Under the pieces are notes generated by a model. The model did not search any database. It worked only from the letters and a program-made list of their open reading frames with translations, and was not told the origin of the DNA. Positions 24,696 to 34,922 of a stretch of 64,000 nt of DNA are shown here, piece by piece. This stretch comes from Maribacter sp. PR1 (GTDB lineage Bacteria > Bacteroidota > Bacteroidia > Flavobacteriales > Flavobacteriaceae): the NCBI RefSeq assembly GCF_028464145.1, contig NZ_JAQPCG010000004.1, positions 124,001 to 188,000 on the forward strand, in the 5' to 3' direction. Numbering within the stretch: the stretch's first letter is position 1; each line of letters begins with the position of its first letter. Made by a program: the position numbers and the translations under genes.

Positions 24696-26381
24696 ATGAT
24701 TAAGTCAATCAACGATATAGATCTTTCTCCAAAACCGAACAAGGAATATTGGGTAAACTGCCATAGGGAATGGCGAGAGGAAATCATCTACTTTCTTATG
24801 GTAGACCGGTTTCATGATAGCAACAAACGGAGCTCCTTGGACTTCGATATTCGGCATTCAGGTTTTGGCAATGAAGACGAATTGCAAAAACCCTTTGGGG
24901 GCACTATCAAGGGAATCATCGACAATATAGTATACATCAAAGACTTGGGCTGTACGGCCCTTTGGCTTAGTCCTGTTTTTGAAAACAACCCCCAATCTTA
25001 CCATGGCTATGCCATTCAGAATTATTTGGATGTGGACAAACGCTGGGGCACAAAAAAAGAACTGGAAAGGCTCGTTGACAAAGCACATAAATTGGATATA
25101 CGGGTTTTCTTGGATGTCGTTCTACACCATTCCGGTGACAATTGGTCGTATCCTTTTGATTATGAGTATTACTATTCAGACGGACAACGTTTTCCGTTGG
25201 GAAGCTGGCGTGAGAAAGATAGGCCGCTCCCGATAGAACTAAGAGATCCCGAACTTTACAACCGAAAAGGGCAAATAAGGAATTTCGATAAGTATCCAGA
25301 AACCCAAGAGGGCGATTTTTTGACCCTAAAAACATTCCGGAACGATGGTTCCCCTGAAAGCGAGAAGTTAGGGGAACTATTGGCTGCCATACATTGTTAC
25401 TGGATACGCGAGACCGACGTGGATGGTTTTCGGTTGGATGCCGTCAAACATATGAAGGGACAGGACATTAGCCGTTTTTGTTCCACCATTCGTGAATATG
25501 CCTACTCCTTGGGCAAGAGAAACTTCTTTTTGTTCGGTGAGATTATCGGCAATGACGAGACGGGCAATCCGTATCTGGGGCCGAAAATGTTGCCGGAGGA
25601 CCAGAACGTGTATTACGGGCTGGATTCTGTTTTGGACCATCCCCTACACAGTGTTCTGGCAGGAGTCATTAAGGGTATTTCCTCTCCTGAAAGACTATTG
25701 GAACGCTATTCCTCATTGCAATGGAATGCCCTCAGCCGGGGTGAATATGGGGATTTCTTGGTGACCTATATCGATGATCACGACCAAGTGGGCACTGATT
25801 TTAAGCACCGCTTTGGCTATAATGCCACTCCAGAACAGATTGTAGCGGGCATGGGCTTTCTGCTCTGTGCCCTTGGTGCCCCATGTATCTATTATGGAAC
25901 GGAACAAGGTCTGGATGGAAATGGGATGGATGACCGATATATCAGGGAAGGTATGTTCGATCCAAATGATACCGAGACCAACGTATTGAACCGCAATTCG
26001 TGGATATACAGGACAATTGCAGATTTGGCAAAACTTAGGCAAACAGAATCTATCCTGAAATTCGGTAGGATGTATTTTAGGGAAACTTCAAAAAATACAG
26101 TTGATTTTCACTACCCCAATTGCGAAGAATGTCTTTTGGCCTTTTCCAGGGTACTTCACAACGGGGAGATTTTGGTGGTATATAATTCGTCCCCAAAAGA
26201 TGTGAAAGAAGAGTATGTCCTAATCGACGCTACCATTAACAACGAACGTGGCCAGATGAAATGTATTTATGGAGGTAAAACCAAAATAAAAGTGCAAAAA
26301 AATGCAGATCGGCAAGACAGCCGACTTTATATCAAGTTAAAACTAAAACCCATGGAATTTTTGATATTCAAGAACAGTTAG
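24696..26381 (+). CDS. Cytoplasmic alpha-amylase-family glycoside hydrolase (GH13)
   Basis: A 561-residue protein without a signal peptide. GH13 regions are clear: VFLDVVLHHSGDNW, DVDGFRLDAVKH (nucleophile Asp about 248), FLFGEIIGND (acid/base Glu about 282) and YIDDHDQVG (third Asp about 363). It would cleave or rearrange alpha-glucans inside the cell. Alpha-glucan phosphorylase is encoded 1 kb downstream, so both probably act on stored glycogen or maltodextrin. The SCOP-type C-terminal beta domain is present (ILVVYNSSPKDV onwards). Exact activity (amylase, debranching or transferase) is not decided by sequence. Confidence 0.9.
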   Translation: MIKSINDIDLSPKPNKEYWVNCHREWREEIIYFLMVDRFHDSNKRSSLDFDIRHSGFGNEDELQKPFGGTIKGIIDNIVYIKDLGCTALWLSPVFENNPQSYHGYAIQNYLDVDKRWGTKKELERLVDKAHKLDIRVFLDVVLHHSGDNWSYPFDYEYYYSDGQRFPLGSWREKDRPLPIELRDPELYNRKGQIRNFDKYPETQEGDFLTLKTFRNDGSPESEKLGELLAAIHCYWIRETDVDGFRLDAVKHMKGQDISRFCSTIREYAYSLGKRNFFLFGEIIGNDETGNPYLGPKMLPEDQNVYYGLDSVLDHPLHSVLAGVIKGISSPERLLERYSSLQWNALSRGEYGDFLVTYIDDHDQVGTDFKHRFGYNATPEQIVAGMGFLLCALGAPCIYYGTEQGLDGNGMDDRYIREGMFDPNDTETNVLNRNSWIYRTIADLAKLRQTESILKFGRMYFRETSKNTVDFHYPNCEECLLAFSRVLHNGEILVVYNSSPKDVKEEYVLIDATINNERGQMKCIYGGKTKIKVQKNADRQDSRLYIKLKLKPMEFLIFKNS

Positions 26382-26439
26382 TTGAACTAGATTTTTTGTG
26401 CAAGAAAATTTTATCACGGAGAGAATATGGGTTTTAATC

Positions 26440-26446
26440 AAGGAGA
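26440..26446 (+). promoter_or_regulatory. Strong Shine-Dalgarno site, unusual for this genome
   Basis: AAGGAGA sits four bases before the ATG at 26450. Most starts in the window have A-rich leaders and no anti-16S match, as expected for Bacteroidota. This is the clearest such site I see and it fixes the start of the alpha/beta hydrolase gene. Confidence 0.5.
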
Positions 26447-26449
26447 ACT

Positions 26450-27355
26450 ATGAAAGATTTCATTATAAAAACAGGAAAAAGGATACTGGTCTTGTTATTG
26501 GTGGTAGCCGTACTTTTTATTTCTATAGGTGGATATCAATACCTTACTGTTGCCGTAGCACCTAAGTATAATCCCGAAACCATGCCCTTGAATTTTGAAT
26601 TAATGGGCTCAGGGGATAAGGATCTTGTTTTTATCCATGGCCTAACGGGCTCCAAAAACTATTGGAAAAGGGATTTGGATACCATTTCAGGCACACATAA
26701 ACTTCTGTTGGTCGACCTGCTCGGTTTTGGCGACTCCCCAAAGCCCAATAGCGATTATAGCCTTGAGATGCAGTTAGGAGCTTTGGAGGCGATTATTTCA
26801 AGGGAAGGTTTTGATCGAGGCGAGACGTTGCTCGTTGGGCATTCCATGGGTGCTATTATCGCAGTGGCACTTCTCGAAAAGCATCCCGATTGGTTTAGAG
26901 GAGCAATAGCGATAGGCACCCCGGTTTATAAGCATATGGGAGAATTTAATGATATAATGTCAGAACATTCTCTTTTTGACAGGCTTACTGCAAACAAATA
27001 TTCCAAATACCTCTGTTTGCTGCATCCCATTTTTATGACCCGGATATTCAAGCCCGAAAACCTGTCGGATGACGTATTTGCAGATGCAAATAAACACACT
27101 TGGCAGAGCTATTACAATTCGTTAAACGAAATAATCCTGGATACTGACCTATATGCCATCGCCAGAAACATCGGAAACAAAAAAGTTGTTTTTATCCATG
27201 GCGATCAAGATACCACGGCTCCCCTGGTTAATGCGGTAAAATTGGCCAATACCGTTTCAAATGCCGAATTTCTGACCGTCAATGGTGGCGACCATCAACT
27301 TTTTTTGAAAGACCCGAACATCGTCTGGAAAGCAGTCACGGATTTTTTCGGTTGA
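26450..27355 (+). CDS. Membrane-anchored alpha/beta hydrolase
   Basis: A 301-residue protein with an N-terminal hydrophobic segment (ILVLLLVVAVLFISIGGY) that is an anchor or signal. The hydrolase fold shows LVFIHGLTGSKNYW (oxyanion region), the nucleophile elbow LLVGHSMGAIIA (Ser), VVFIHGDQDTTAP (acid Asp) and GGDHQLF (His). The substrate is unknown; such proteins cleave esters, lipids or other acyl bonds. It lies between the amylase and the glucan phosphorylase and is preceded by a clear Shine-Dalgarno site. Confidence 0.88.
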   Translation: MKDFIIKTGKRILVLLLVVAVLFISIGGYQYLTVAVAPKYNPETMPLNFELMGSGDKDLVFIHGLTGSKNYWKRDLDTISGTHKLLLVDLLGFGDSPKPNSDYSLEMQLGALEAIISREGFDRGETLLVGHSMGAIIAVALLEKHPDWFRGAIAIGTPVYKHMGEFNDIMSEHSLFDRLTANKYSKYLCLLHPIFMTRIFKPENLSDDVFADANKHTWQSYYNSLNEIILDTDLYAIARNIGNKKVVFIHGDQDTTAPLVNAVKLANTVSNAEFLTVNGGDHQLFLKDPNIVWKAVTDFFG

Positions 27356-27397
27356 TCGGCAGTAAAAATGGATTAGAATAAGAACTGGAAAATAAAA

Positions 27398-29944
27398 ATG
27401 AAGATGAAAAAAACAAAGAACACTACGCATCAACTCTACGGATCGATGCACACCGACATCGAGGGAGTAGAAAACCTCATAGAACTTGCCCTCAATATAC
27501 GATGGTCATGGAACCACGCTTCCGATGAACTTTGGCAACAATTGGATCCCGAACTGTGGGAATTTACGCGGAACCCTTGGGTCATATTACAAACCGTTTC
27601 AAGGGATCGGTTGGAGCAACATTTGTCCGATCCCGATTTCCGGGAAAAACTCGACGGTCTTTTAAGACTGAACAAAGAGGTACTCTCCGCTCCCTCTTGG
27701 TTTCAGCAAAAGCATCCAAAGACCAAGCTGCGAACCGTTGCATATTTTAGTATGGAATATATGCTGAACGAGGCCCTGCCTATTTATGCCGGTGGCTTGG
27801 GCAATGTAGCTGGCGACCAACTAAAATCGGCAAGTGATTTGGGCGTGCCCGTCGTTGCAGTGGGGCTGCTCTACGACAAAGGGTACTTCCGTCAGGAAAT
27901 TGATAAATACGGCACCCAGAATGCCCTGTTCCCTTACAATGATCCAGGTCAGTTACCGATTACGCCGTTACGACTGCCCAATGGGGAATGGCTTCGGTTA
28001 AAAGTGTCTTTACCTGGCCACCCGATATGGCTACGTGCGTGGCAGGTAAAGGTAGGAAGGTCTAAGCTCTATCTATTGGATAGTAACGATGCGGCCAATT
28101 TACCTGTCCACCGTGGCATAACCGATGAACTGTATGGCGGTGGCCCAGATCATCGTATAAAACAAGAAATTGTTCTGGGCATCGGGGGTTATAAATTGCT
28201 CAAGGCCTTGGATATCGATCCCGAAGTTTGCCATATGAACGAAGGCCATGCCGCTTTTCTAGTACTGGAACGTGCCAACGATTTTATGAAGGCGAACGGC
28301 ACTTCGTTCGAAGAGGCCCTTGCCGTAACCAGGGCGGGCAACCTATTTACGACGCACACTGCCGTCCCCGCCGGTTTTGACCATTTCAGCCCATCGCTTA
28401 TGGAGCAATTTCTTGGCCGGTATGCCAAGGAAGAACTGGGTATCGATTTCAACGACTTGATGGCTCTGGGTCGGGCAGATTCCAATAATCAATGGGAGAG
28501 TTTTAATATGGCCTATCTCGCCATTCGTGGAAGTGGTGCCGTGAACGGTGTTAGCCGGTTGCACAGCGAAGTAAGTAGAAATCTTTTTACCAATCTTTTT
28601 CCACGATGGCCAATACCCGAAATTCCCGTCGACCATGTGACCAATGGGGTCCATATGCCGTGTTGGGATTCCAAATATGCCGATGAACTCTGGACGGAGT
28701 CTTGTGGAAAAGATCGTTGGAGAGGGGAGCTTGCTGACCACGAAGCACATATTTCGAAAATTCCCGATGCAAAATTATGGCAATTCAGGAACCGATCGAG
28801 AAATCGGCTTGTGAGTTTTATCAGGGAAAAATTTGAAAGACAAGCTATTGTTTCGGGTCTTCCTTCGGAAATAGTTGAAACAGCAAAAAGGGTGTTTGAC
28901 CCCAACACCTTGACCTTGGGCTTTGCCCGGCGATTTGTACCGTACAAAAGACCGGACCTTCTATTGCACGATCCGGAACGCTTTATCCGTATCCTTACCA
29001 ATCCAGAACATCCCGTTCAATTGGTACTCGCCGGTAAGGCACCACCATTCGATGAATCAGGGAAAGCTTTGATACGAAAATGGGTACAATTTATCCAACA
29101 GCATAATTTGCACAGGCATGTACTTTTTTTGAGCGACTATGACATGATGTTGACCGAGAATTTGGTACAGGGTGTCGATGTATGGCTCAATACCCCAAGA
29201 CGCCCGTGGGAAGCCAGTGGAACCAGTGGCATGAAGGTGCTGGTCAACGGCGGCCTTAATTTATCGGAACTGGACGGTTGGTGGGCCGAAGCCTATACCC
29301 CGGAGGTAGGTTGGGCCTTGGGAGACGGTCAAGAACATGGCGATGACCCCGCTTGGGATGCCGCTGAGGCAGAAGCCTTGTATGACATATTGGAACAACA
29401 AGTGGTGCCCGAATTTTATGCGCGCAACAAAAAAGACGTACCCGAACAATGGGTAGCACGGATGCGAAAAAGCATGGCGACCCTTACTCCCCAATTTTCT
29501 GCCAATCGCACCGTACGGGAGTACACAGAACAATTTTACCTTCCTGGGGCGGCAAGATATAAAAAAAGAGCGGCAAGAAAAGGAGCCGCAGGGAAAAGGG
29601 TTTTAGATGCTGCGCATGATCTTGGGCAAAAATGGGATGCCATAAAATTCGGAAAAGTTCAAATTGAGAGCGAGCGCCAGAAGCATCATTTTAAAGTCCC
29701 GGTCTGGCTGAATGAAATAAATCCTAAAAATATTATTGTGGAGCTTTTTGCAGAAGGCTTGAACGGCAAACCACCTGAAAGAATCAATATGAAATTTGAC
29801 TGGATGGGAGAACAAGGGGAACATAATTTTTATGCCCAGGTCAATACTCCCCGACCCACCAATCACTATACCGTTCGTATTCTTCCGGATTACGAAGGCG
29901 TTGCCGTGCCCTTGGAGGACAACATGATTCAGTGGCAACATTAA
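27398..29944 (+). CDS. Alpha-glucan (glycogen/maltodextrin) phosphorylase
   Basis: An 848-residue GT35-type protein of the alpha-glucan-family phosphorylases, with an N-terminal DUF3417-like region (VENLIELALNIRWSWNHASDELW). VAYFSMEYMLNEALPIYAGGLG, GFARRFVPYKRPDLLL and the pyridoxal-phosphate region SGTSGMKVLVNGGLNLSELD (Lys near 612) are plain. It phosphorolyses alpha-1,4-glucan to glucose 1-phosphate, saving ATP compared with hydrolysis. The C-terminal 120 residues resemble a carbohydrate-binding or beta domain. It is central to the idea that this block burns stored glucan. Confidence 0.95.
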   Translation: MKMKKTKNTTHQLYGSMHTDIEGVENLIELALNIRWSWNHASDELWQQLDPELWEFTRNPWVILQTVSRDRLEQHLSDPDFREKLDGLLRLNKEVLSAPSWFQQKHPKTKLRTVAYFSMEYMLNEALPIYAGGLGNVAGDQLKSASDLGVPVVAVGLLYDKGYFRQEIDKYGTQNALFPYNDPGQLPITPLRLPNGEWLRLKVSLPGHPIWLRAWQVKVGRSKLYLLDSNDAANLPVHRGITDELYGGGPDHRIKQEIVLGIGGYKLLKALDIDPEVCHMNEGHAAFLVLERANDFMKANGTSFEEALAVTRAGNLFTTHTAVPAGFDHFSPSLMEQFLGRYAKEELGIDFNDLMALGRADSNNQWESFNMAYLAIRGSGAVNGVSRLHSEVSRNLFTNLFPRWPIPEIPVDHVTNGVHMPCWDSKYADELWTESCGKDRWRGELADHEAHISKIPDAKLWQFRNRSRNRLVSFIREKFERQAIVSGLPSEIVETAKRVFDPNTLTLGFARRFVPYKRPDLLLHDPERFIRILTNPEHPVQLVLAGKAPPFDESGKALIRKWVQFIQQHNLHRHVLFLSDYDMMLTENLVQGVDVWLNTPRRPWEASGTSGMKVLVNGGLNLSELDGWWAEAYTPEVGWALGDGQEHGDDPAWDAAEAEALYDILEQQVVPEFYARNKKDVPEQWVARMRKSMATLTPQFSANRTVREYTEQFYLPGAARYKKRAARKGAAGKRVLDAAHDLGQKWDAIKFGKVQIESERQKHHFKVPVWLNEINPKNIIVELFAEGLNGKPPERINMKFDWMGEQGEHNFYAQVNTPRPTNHYTVRILPDYEGVAVPLEDNMIQWQH

Positions 29945-29975
29945 CTAGATATAAAAATTTTAAAATAAATACGCA

Positions 29976-30188
29976 ATGAAAACACTTGAATACCATGAAG
30001 TTGTGCTAAAGAAAGTAAGCTTTGACCATGACCTGTTAAAGAAGGAGTTGGAAAAGGCGGTCAGGAATACCACTTGTTCGGAACAACCTGCGCTGTTGGA
30101 ATGGTGTGCTAGGGAACTAGGACCAAAATATGAAAAAATCGCTACCTTCTATATGGAGGATAAGGATTGTGCCTTGTCAAAGAATTGA
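29976..30188 (+). CDS. Small conserved-looking protein of unknown function
   Basis: A 70-residue soluble protein, mostly helical and charged, with NTTCSEQPALLEWCARELG in the middle and KDCALSKN at the end. Three cysteines could bind a metal or form disulfides. No signal peptide, no recognised domain. It lies 31 bp after the phosphorylase stop and before a hairpin that precedes acetate kinase. I do not recognise it; its position suggests an accessory role in the glucan/acetate module. Confidence 0.65.
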   Translation: MKTLEYHEVVLKKVSFDHDLLKKELEKAVRNTTCSEQPALLEWCARELGPKYEKIATFYMEDKDCALSKN

Positions 30189-30219
30189 TTCATGATAAAC
30201 GAAAGTAATGGGTCAATCG

Positions 30220-30237
30220 ATTCAATGGGTTGAATCT
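30220..30237 (+). promoter_or_regulatory. Hairpin in the leader of the ackA-xfp operon
   Basis: GATTCAA and TTGAATC pair over seven bases around a TGGG loop. A T-rich stretch (ATTTTTTTATC) follows about 18 bp downstream. It sits 39 bp before the ackA ATG. It may be a weak terminator for the upstream transcript, an operator, or an attenuator of ackA-xfp. Confidence 0.4.
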
Positions 30238-30275
30238 CATTTCTAAAAGCTAAATTTTTTTATCTAATACAAATA

Positions 30276-31523
30276 ATGTACCCTGAAAATTCAAACATAT
30301 TTACTATAAATGGTGGTTCGTCCAGCATCAAGTTCGCCATGTATGGAATGGCCAAGACTCCGAAGCCTATATTTTCAGGGAGCATAAACCGTATTGGATT
30401 AAAAAATACAAGCTTCAATGTTACCTACGTCGATCAGGATGAAAAGATGAGCTATGATGTATACTGTCCCGGTTTTTACGAGGCCGCCATCTTTTTGATA
30501 CTCTGGTTAAAAAAACAAGTTGGGTTTGATAAGGTCAAATGCGTCGGCCATCGTGTCGTCCATGGCATGGAACATTCCCGTGCCGAAGTGATAGATGCAA
30601 TTTTATTAAAGGAATTAAAGCGAATAAGGGATTATGACCCAGAACATTTACCCGCTGAAATCGAAATCATCGAACTTTTTAAAAATAGATGCCCGGGAGT
30701 ATTACAGGTAGCCTGTTTTGATACTGCCTTTCATACAACAATGCCACGCGTGGCAAAAATATTGCCTATACCAAGGCGATTTGACCGAGCCGGTGTTCAT
30801 AAATATGGCTTTCATGGCCTATCCTACGCCTATCTCATGGAAGAACTGAAGAAGACAATAGGTGTCAAAGATACTAATGGCCGCATCATTCTGGCCCATC
30901 TTGGGAACGGGGCCAGTTTGGCTGCTTTGAAAGATGGCAAGAGTATGGATACCAGTATGGGCTTCACGCCCGCAGGTGGATGTATAATGGGCACAAGAAG
31001 TGGGGATTTGGATCCGGGAGTTGCTTGGTACATGATGAACAGTGAAGGAATGAACACCAAAAAGTTCAATCATTTGATCAATCATGAAGCAGGTCTTTTA
31101 GGGGTTTCGGAAACGAGTGCCGATATGCAAGACCTTCTGAAAATGGAAAGCTCGGATGTAAGGGCTGCAGAAGCGGTGGCCTTATTTTGCTATCAGGTAA
31201 AAAAATGGATCGGCTCATTTATGACCGTATTGGAAGGCCTGGATACCTTGGTTTTTTCTGGCGGCATCGGGGAGAACGCACCCATAATCCGATCAAGGGT
31301 TTGCGAAGGCCTTCGTTTTGTAGGAATTGAATTGGACAAATACCGAAACGATCAAAATAAATCCGAAATTTCGATAGAGGGTGGCAAAGTAAAAGTATTG
31401 GTAATCCCTACCGATGAAGAGCTCATGATCGCGAAATGCACGACGGACCTCTATATCGAATCAAAAATAAAGAACAACGGTTCAAAATTAAGTAAGACAT
31501 GGAAAAGCAAAATAGTGAAATAG
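30276..31523 (+). CDS. ackA: Acetate kinase
   Basis: A 415-residue ASKHA-fold kinase with [12 protein letters not shown] at the N-terminus, [42 protein letters not shown], and [21 protein letters not shown]. It transfers phosphate from acetyl phosphate to ADP. Its last 25 bases overlap the phosphoketolase start, so acetyl phosphate producer and user are translationally coupled. This gives substrate-level ATP synthesis. The length is near the usual 400, with a short basic tail. Confidence 0.95.
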   Translation: MYPENSNIFTINGGSSSIKFAMYGMAKTPKPIFSGSINRIGLKNTSFNVTYVDQDEKMSYDVYCPGFYEAAIFLILWLKKQVGFDKVKCVGHRVVHGMEHSRAEVIDAILLKELKRIRDYDPEHLPAEIEIIELFKNRCPGVLQVACFDTAFHTTMPRVAKILPIPRRFDRAGVHKYGFHGLSYAYLMEELKKTIGVKDTNGRIILAHLGNGASLAALKDGKSMDTSMGFTPAGGCIMGTRSGDLDPGVAWYMMNSEGMNTKKFNHLINHEAGLLGVSETSADMQDLLKMESSDVRAAEAVALFCYQVKKWIGSFMTVLEGLDTLVFSGGIGENAPIIRSRVCEGLRFVGIELDKYRNDQNKSEISIEGGKVKVLVIPTDEELMIAKCTTDLYIESKIKNNGSKLSKTWKSKIVK

Positions 31524-33889
31524 AACAAGAGGAATTATCCAAAGAACATCTAGCGAAAATAGATGCCTATTGGAGGGCCTCCAATTATCTTTCCGTGGGG
31601 CAGATATATTTGCGTGACAATCCGCTGATGCGGGAACCACTGAAACCGGAACATATCAAACCCATGTTATTGGGGCATTGGGGCACTACCCCCGGCCAAA
31701 ATTTTATATATGTTCATCTGAACCGTATCATCAAAAAATATGACCTGAACATGATATATGTATCGGGACCCGGCCACGGCGGACCGGCTCTTGTTGGCAG
31801 CACCTACCTTGAAGGAACCTATAGCGAGGTGTATCCTCACATAAGTCAGGATGAAGAAGGATTAAAAAAATTGTTTACCCAATTTTCCTTTCCTGGTGGA
31901 ATCCCAAGCCATGTCTCCCCTGAATGCCCCGGCTCCATCCACGAAGGCGGTGAACTGGGCTATTCCCTGAGCCACGCATTCGGTGCGGCCTTTGACAATC
32001 CCAATCTCATCGTGACATGTGTAGTGGGCGACGGGGAAGCGGAAACCGGTCCGTTGGCTACGGCATGGCACTCCAACAAATTCCTTAATCCCGTGACCGA
32101 CGGTGTTGTGCTTCCGATTTTACATCTCAATGGGTATAAGATTGCCAACCCCACTATCTTGGCCCGTATCGGGAATGAAGAACTGGAACAACTTTTTTTA
32201 GGGTATGGATGGAAACCCTATTGGATCGAAGGGGAAGACCCAATGGCCATGCACCAAAAAATGGCGCAGCTATTGGATCAGGTAGTCGAGGAAATTAAAG
32301 CGATAAAGGAGAATGCCGCCCAGGATGACAATGCGAAACGTCCACGTTGGCCCATGATCATTCTCAAGTCCCCCAAAGGGTGGACGGGACCCAAGTTTGT
32401 GGACGGCCTACCGGTGGAAAATCATTTCAGATCGCATCAGGTACCCTTATCGGATGTGGCAAGTAATCCAGAACATCTAAAACAGTTGGAAGATTGGTTC
32501 AAAAGCTACGGACCTGAAGCGCTTTTTGATGAACACGGAAGATTTTTACCCGAATTGGCCGAACTGGCCCCTAAAGGTGAACGGCGAATGGGAGCCAATC
32601 CGCATGCCAACGGAGGAATTTTATTAAAGGACCTGCACATGCCCGATTATAGGGATTACGGTTTGGACATTCCGGAACGGGGGAAAATGGGAAATGGCGA
32701 CACCCGTGTTCTAGGCGAATTTGCCAGGGATATAATCAAATTGAACGAAGCACAACGAAACTTTAGGGTTTTTGGCCCTGATGAAACGCTTTCCAATCGC
32801 TTAAACTCGGTTTTCGAGACCACTAATCGACAATGGGAAGCCGAAACCATGGCTACCGATGAACTCCTTAAAAAAGACGGTCGTGTGGTGGAAATGTTGA
32901 GCGAGCACCAATGCGAGGGCTGGCTGGAAGGGTATCTCTTGACCGGACGACATGGTCTGTTCAATTGTTACGAGGCCTTCATCCATATTATCGATTCCAT
33001 GTTCAACCAACATGCCAAGTGGCTAAAAGTAACCTCAGAGTTGCCGTGGCGTAGAAAGATTGCTTCCCTGAACATACTTTTGGCGTCCCATGTATGGCGA
33101 CAGGACCACAATGGGTTTACCCACCAAGATCCCGGCTTTATTGATCATGTGGTCAATAAAAAAGCAGAAATAGTCCGAGTTTATTTGCCGCCCGATGCCA
33201 ATTGTCTTCTATCCGTCATGGACCATTGTTTTCGAAGCAAGCATTATGTGAATGTTGTGGTCGCCGGTAAGCATCCCGCACCGCAATGGCTCCCTATGGA
33301 GGAGGCGGTCATACATTGTGCCAAAGGCATCGGTATCTGGGCATGGGCAAGTAATGATGAAGGTACAGAACCCGATGTCGTTATGGCCTGCGCAGGCGAC
33401 GTGCCTACCCTTGAAACCTTAGCGGCCGTATCCATACTCCGCGAAAAATTACCGGAACTAAAAATACGGGTTGTGAACGTGGTCGATTTGATGAAGCTCC
33501 AGACCGAGACGGCCCATCCACATGGGCTAAAGGATGCCGATTTCGATATGTTGTTCACTAAAGACAAGCCTGTCATTTTCGCTTTTCACGGCTATCCGTG
33601 GCTTATCCATAGGTTGACCTACAATCGTACAAACCATGTCAATATACATGTAAGGGGCTATAAGGAAGAAGGCACGATAACTACCGCTTTTGATATGACG
33701 GTATTGAACGATATGGATAGATTTCATTTGGTACAGGATGTCTTGGACAGGTTACCGAACCTCGGCGACGAAGTGGCTTACCTGAAACAGGAGATGCAAG
33801 ACAAGCTGATCGAACACAAATACTACATCCGTAAAAACGGGCAGGATATGCCCGAAGTCAGAGATTGGAATTGGAACGGGCAAGCCTAA
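31499..33889 (+). CDS. xfp: Phosphoketolase (xylulose-5-P/fructose-6-P)
   Basis: A 796-residue thiamine-diphosphate enzyme with [20 protein letters not shown] and [19 protein letters not shown] (ThDP/Mg binding), [16 protein letters not shown], and [15 protein letters not shown]. It splits xylulose 5-phosphate, and often fructose 6-phosphate, with phosphate to give acetyl phosphate plus GAP or erythrose 4-phosphate. Length and motifs are those of complete enzymes. Pairing with overlapping ackA makes ATP without oxygen. Its presence in Bacteroidota is patchy. Confidence 0.95.
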   Translation: MEKQNSEIEQEELSKEHLAKIDAYWRASNYLSVGQIYLRDNPLMREPLKPEHIKPMLLGHWGTTPGQNFIYVHLNRIIKKYDLNMIYVSGPGHGGPALVGSTYLEGTYSEVYPHISQDEEGLKKLFTQFSFPGGIPSHVSPECPGSIHEGGELGYSLSHAFGAAFDNPNLIVTCVVGDGEAETGPLATAWHSNKFLNPVTDGVVLPILHLNGYKIANPTILARIGNEELEQLFLGYGWKPYWIEGEDPMAMHQKMAQLLDQVVEEIKAIKENAAQDDNAKRPRWPMIILKSPKGWTGPKFVDGLPVENHFRSHQVPLSDVASNPEHLKQLEDWFKSYGPEALFDEHGRFLPELAELAPKGERRMGANPHANGGILLKDLHMPDYRDYGLDIPERGKMGNGDTRVLGEFARDIIKLNEAQRNFRVFGPDETLSNRLNSVFETTNRQWEAETMATDELLKKDGRVVEMLSEHQCEGWLEGYLLTGRHGLFNCYEAFIHIIDSMFNQHAKWLKVTSELPWRRKIASLNILLASHVWRQDHNGFTHQDPGFIDHVVNKKAEIVRVYLPPDANCLLSVMDHCFRSKHYVNVVVAGKHPAPQWLPMEEAVIHCAKGIGIWAWASNDEGTEPDVVMACAGDVPTLETLAAVSILREKLPELKIRVVNVVDLMKLQTETAHPHGLKDADFDMLFTKDKPVIFAFHGYPWLIHRLTYNRTNHVNIHVRGYKEEGTITTAFDMTVLNDMDRFHLVQDVLDRLPNLGDEVAYLKQEMQDKLIEHKYYIRKNGQDMPEVRDWNWNGQA

Positions 33890-33944
33890 TATGATAACAA
33901 AGCTCTTTTAAATAACAATAATAATAGTTTCTAGAAAAAGGAAA

Positions 33945-34919
33945 ATGGATAATAGTAAAACTAAACATATCGGGGTATTCACTTCAGGGGGCGATTCTCC
34001 GGGAATGAACGCTGCGCTCTACGGAACAGTAAAGGTAGCTGAGCAACATGGCATCAGGGTAAGCGGCATCCTAAAGGGGTACGAAGGCATGATAGATGGG
34101 CATTTTATCCCTTTGGAAAGCCAACAGCTACAAAAAACGGTACACCGTGGTGGTACGGTATTGAAAACCGCCAGAAGCGAGCGCTTTATGGCCGTGGAAG
34201 GAAGGCAACTTGCTTTTAAAAGTCTTCAGAACAATGATATTGATGCTGTGGTAGCCATTGGTGGTGACGGTACTTTTAAGGGTCTACTTGCCTTTTCGGA
34301 AATATGTGAAATTCCGTTTATAGGTATTCCCGGGACTATTGACAACGATATTTCCGGCACCGATTACACCCTCGGATTTGATTCCGCAGTAAACACGGCC
34401 ATTGAAAATATCGATAAAATTAAAGATACCGCCGAATCCCACAATCGGGTATTTATTGTCGAAGTAATGGGCCGGGATAGTGGCTATATTGCCATTCATT
34501 CCGGATTGGGCGTTGGTGCCGATGCCATATTGATACCTGAGAGCGGTGAAGATTTTCTCCAGTTGCTTAAAAAGGTCAAGGACTATAAAAGTGAAGATGG
34601 GTTTATCGTGGTGGTTTCGGAAGGAGATGAATTGGGAGCAGGACTAGTGGCATCAAAGATCAAGGAAATCAATTCAAAAGTGGACCTGCGGATTACAAAA
34701 CTTGGTCATGTGCAACGGGGAGGTAGTCCTTCGTCCCTAGACAGAATGTTGGGAATCAGGCTTGGATCGGCCGCAGTGAGGGCACTTTTGTTGGGCAGAA
34801 GAAATGCAATGGTCGGGGTTTTGGACAATCAATTGAGCCTTACCCCCTTTGAGCAGGTGGTAAAACAGCACCAAGTGAACGATGAACTGCAAGAACTTTT
34901 AAAAATATTTGGAAAGTAA
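33945..34919 (+). CDS. pfkA: ATP-dependent 6-phosphofructokinase
   Basis: A 324-residue protein of the family's usual length. GVFTSGGDSPGMNAAL opens the ATP site, AIGGDGTFKGLLAF has Gly (not Asp) at the site that separates ATP from pyrophosphate users, and GIPGTIDNDISGTDYTLGFD is the catalytic loop with Gly rather than Lys. Both positions predict ATP as donor. The reaction makes fructose 1,6-bisphosphate, the substrate of the class I aldolase at 22244. It ends 3 bp before the MgtC-like gene. Confidence 0.94.
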   Translation: MDNSKTKHIGVFTSGGDSPGMNAALYGTVKVAEQHGIRVSGILKGYEGMIDGHFIPLESQQLQKTVHRGGTVLKTARSERFMAVEGRQLAFKSLQNNDIDAVVAIGGDGTFKGLLAFSEICEIPFIGIPGTIDNDISGTDYTLGFDSAVNTAIENIDKIKDTAESHNRVFIVEVMGRDSGYIAIHSGLGVGADAILIPESGEDFLQLLKKVKDYKSEDGFIVVVSEGDELGAGLVASKIKEINSKVDLRITKLGHVQRGGSPSSLDRMLGIRLGSAAVRALLLGRRNAMVGVLDNQLSLTPFEQVVKQHQVNDELQELLKIFGK

Positions 34920-34922
34920 GAA

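Noticed and set aside
28343-29001. Two open minus-strand frames inside the glucan phosphorylase gene
   Set aside because: They lie entirely within a conserved enzyme on the other strand and show no leader or domain.
33945-34919. Pyrophosphate-dependent PFK
   Set aside because: GGDGT and PGTIDND have Gly at both deciding positions; pyrophosphate enzymes have Asp and Lys there.
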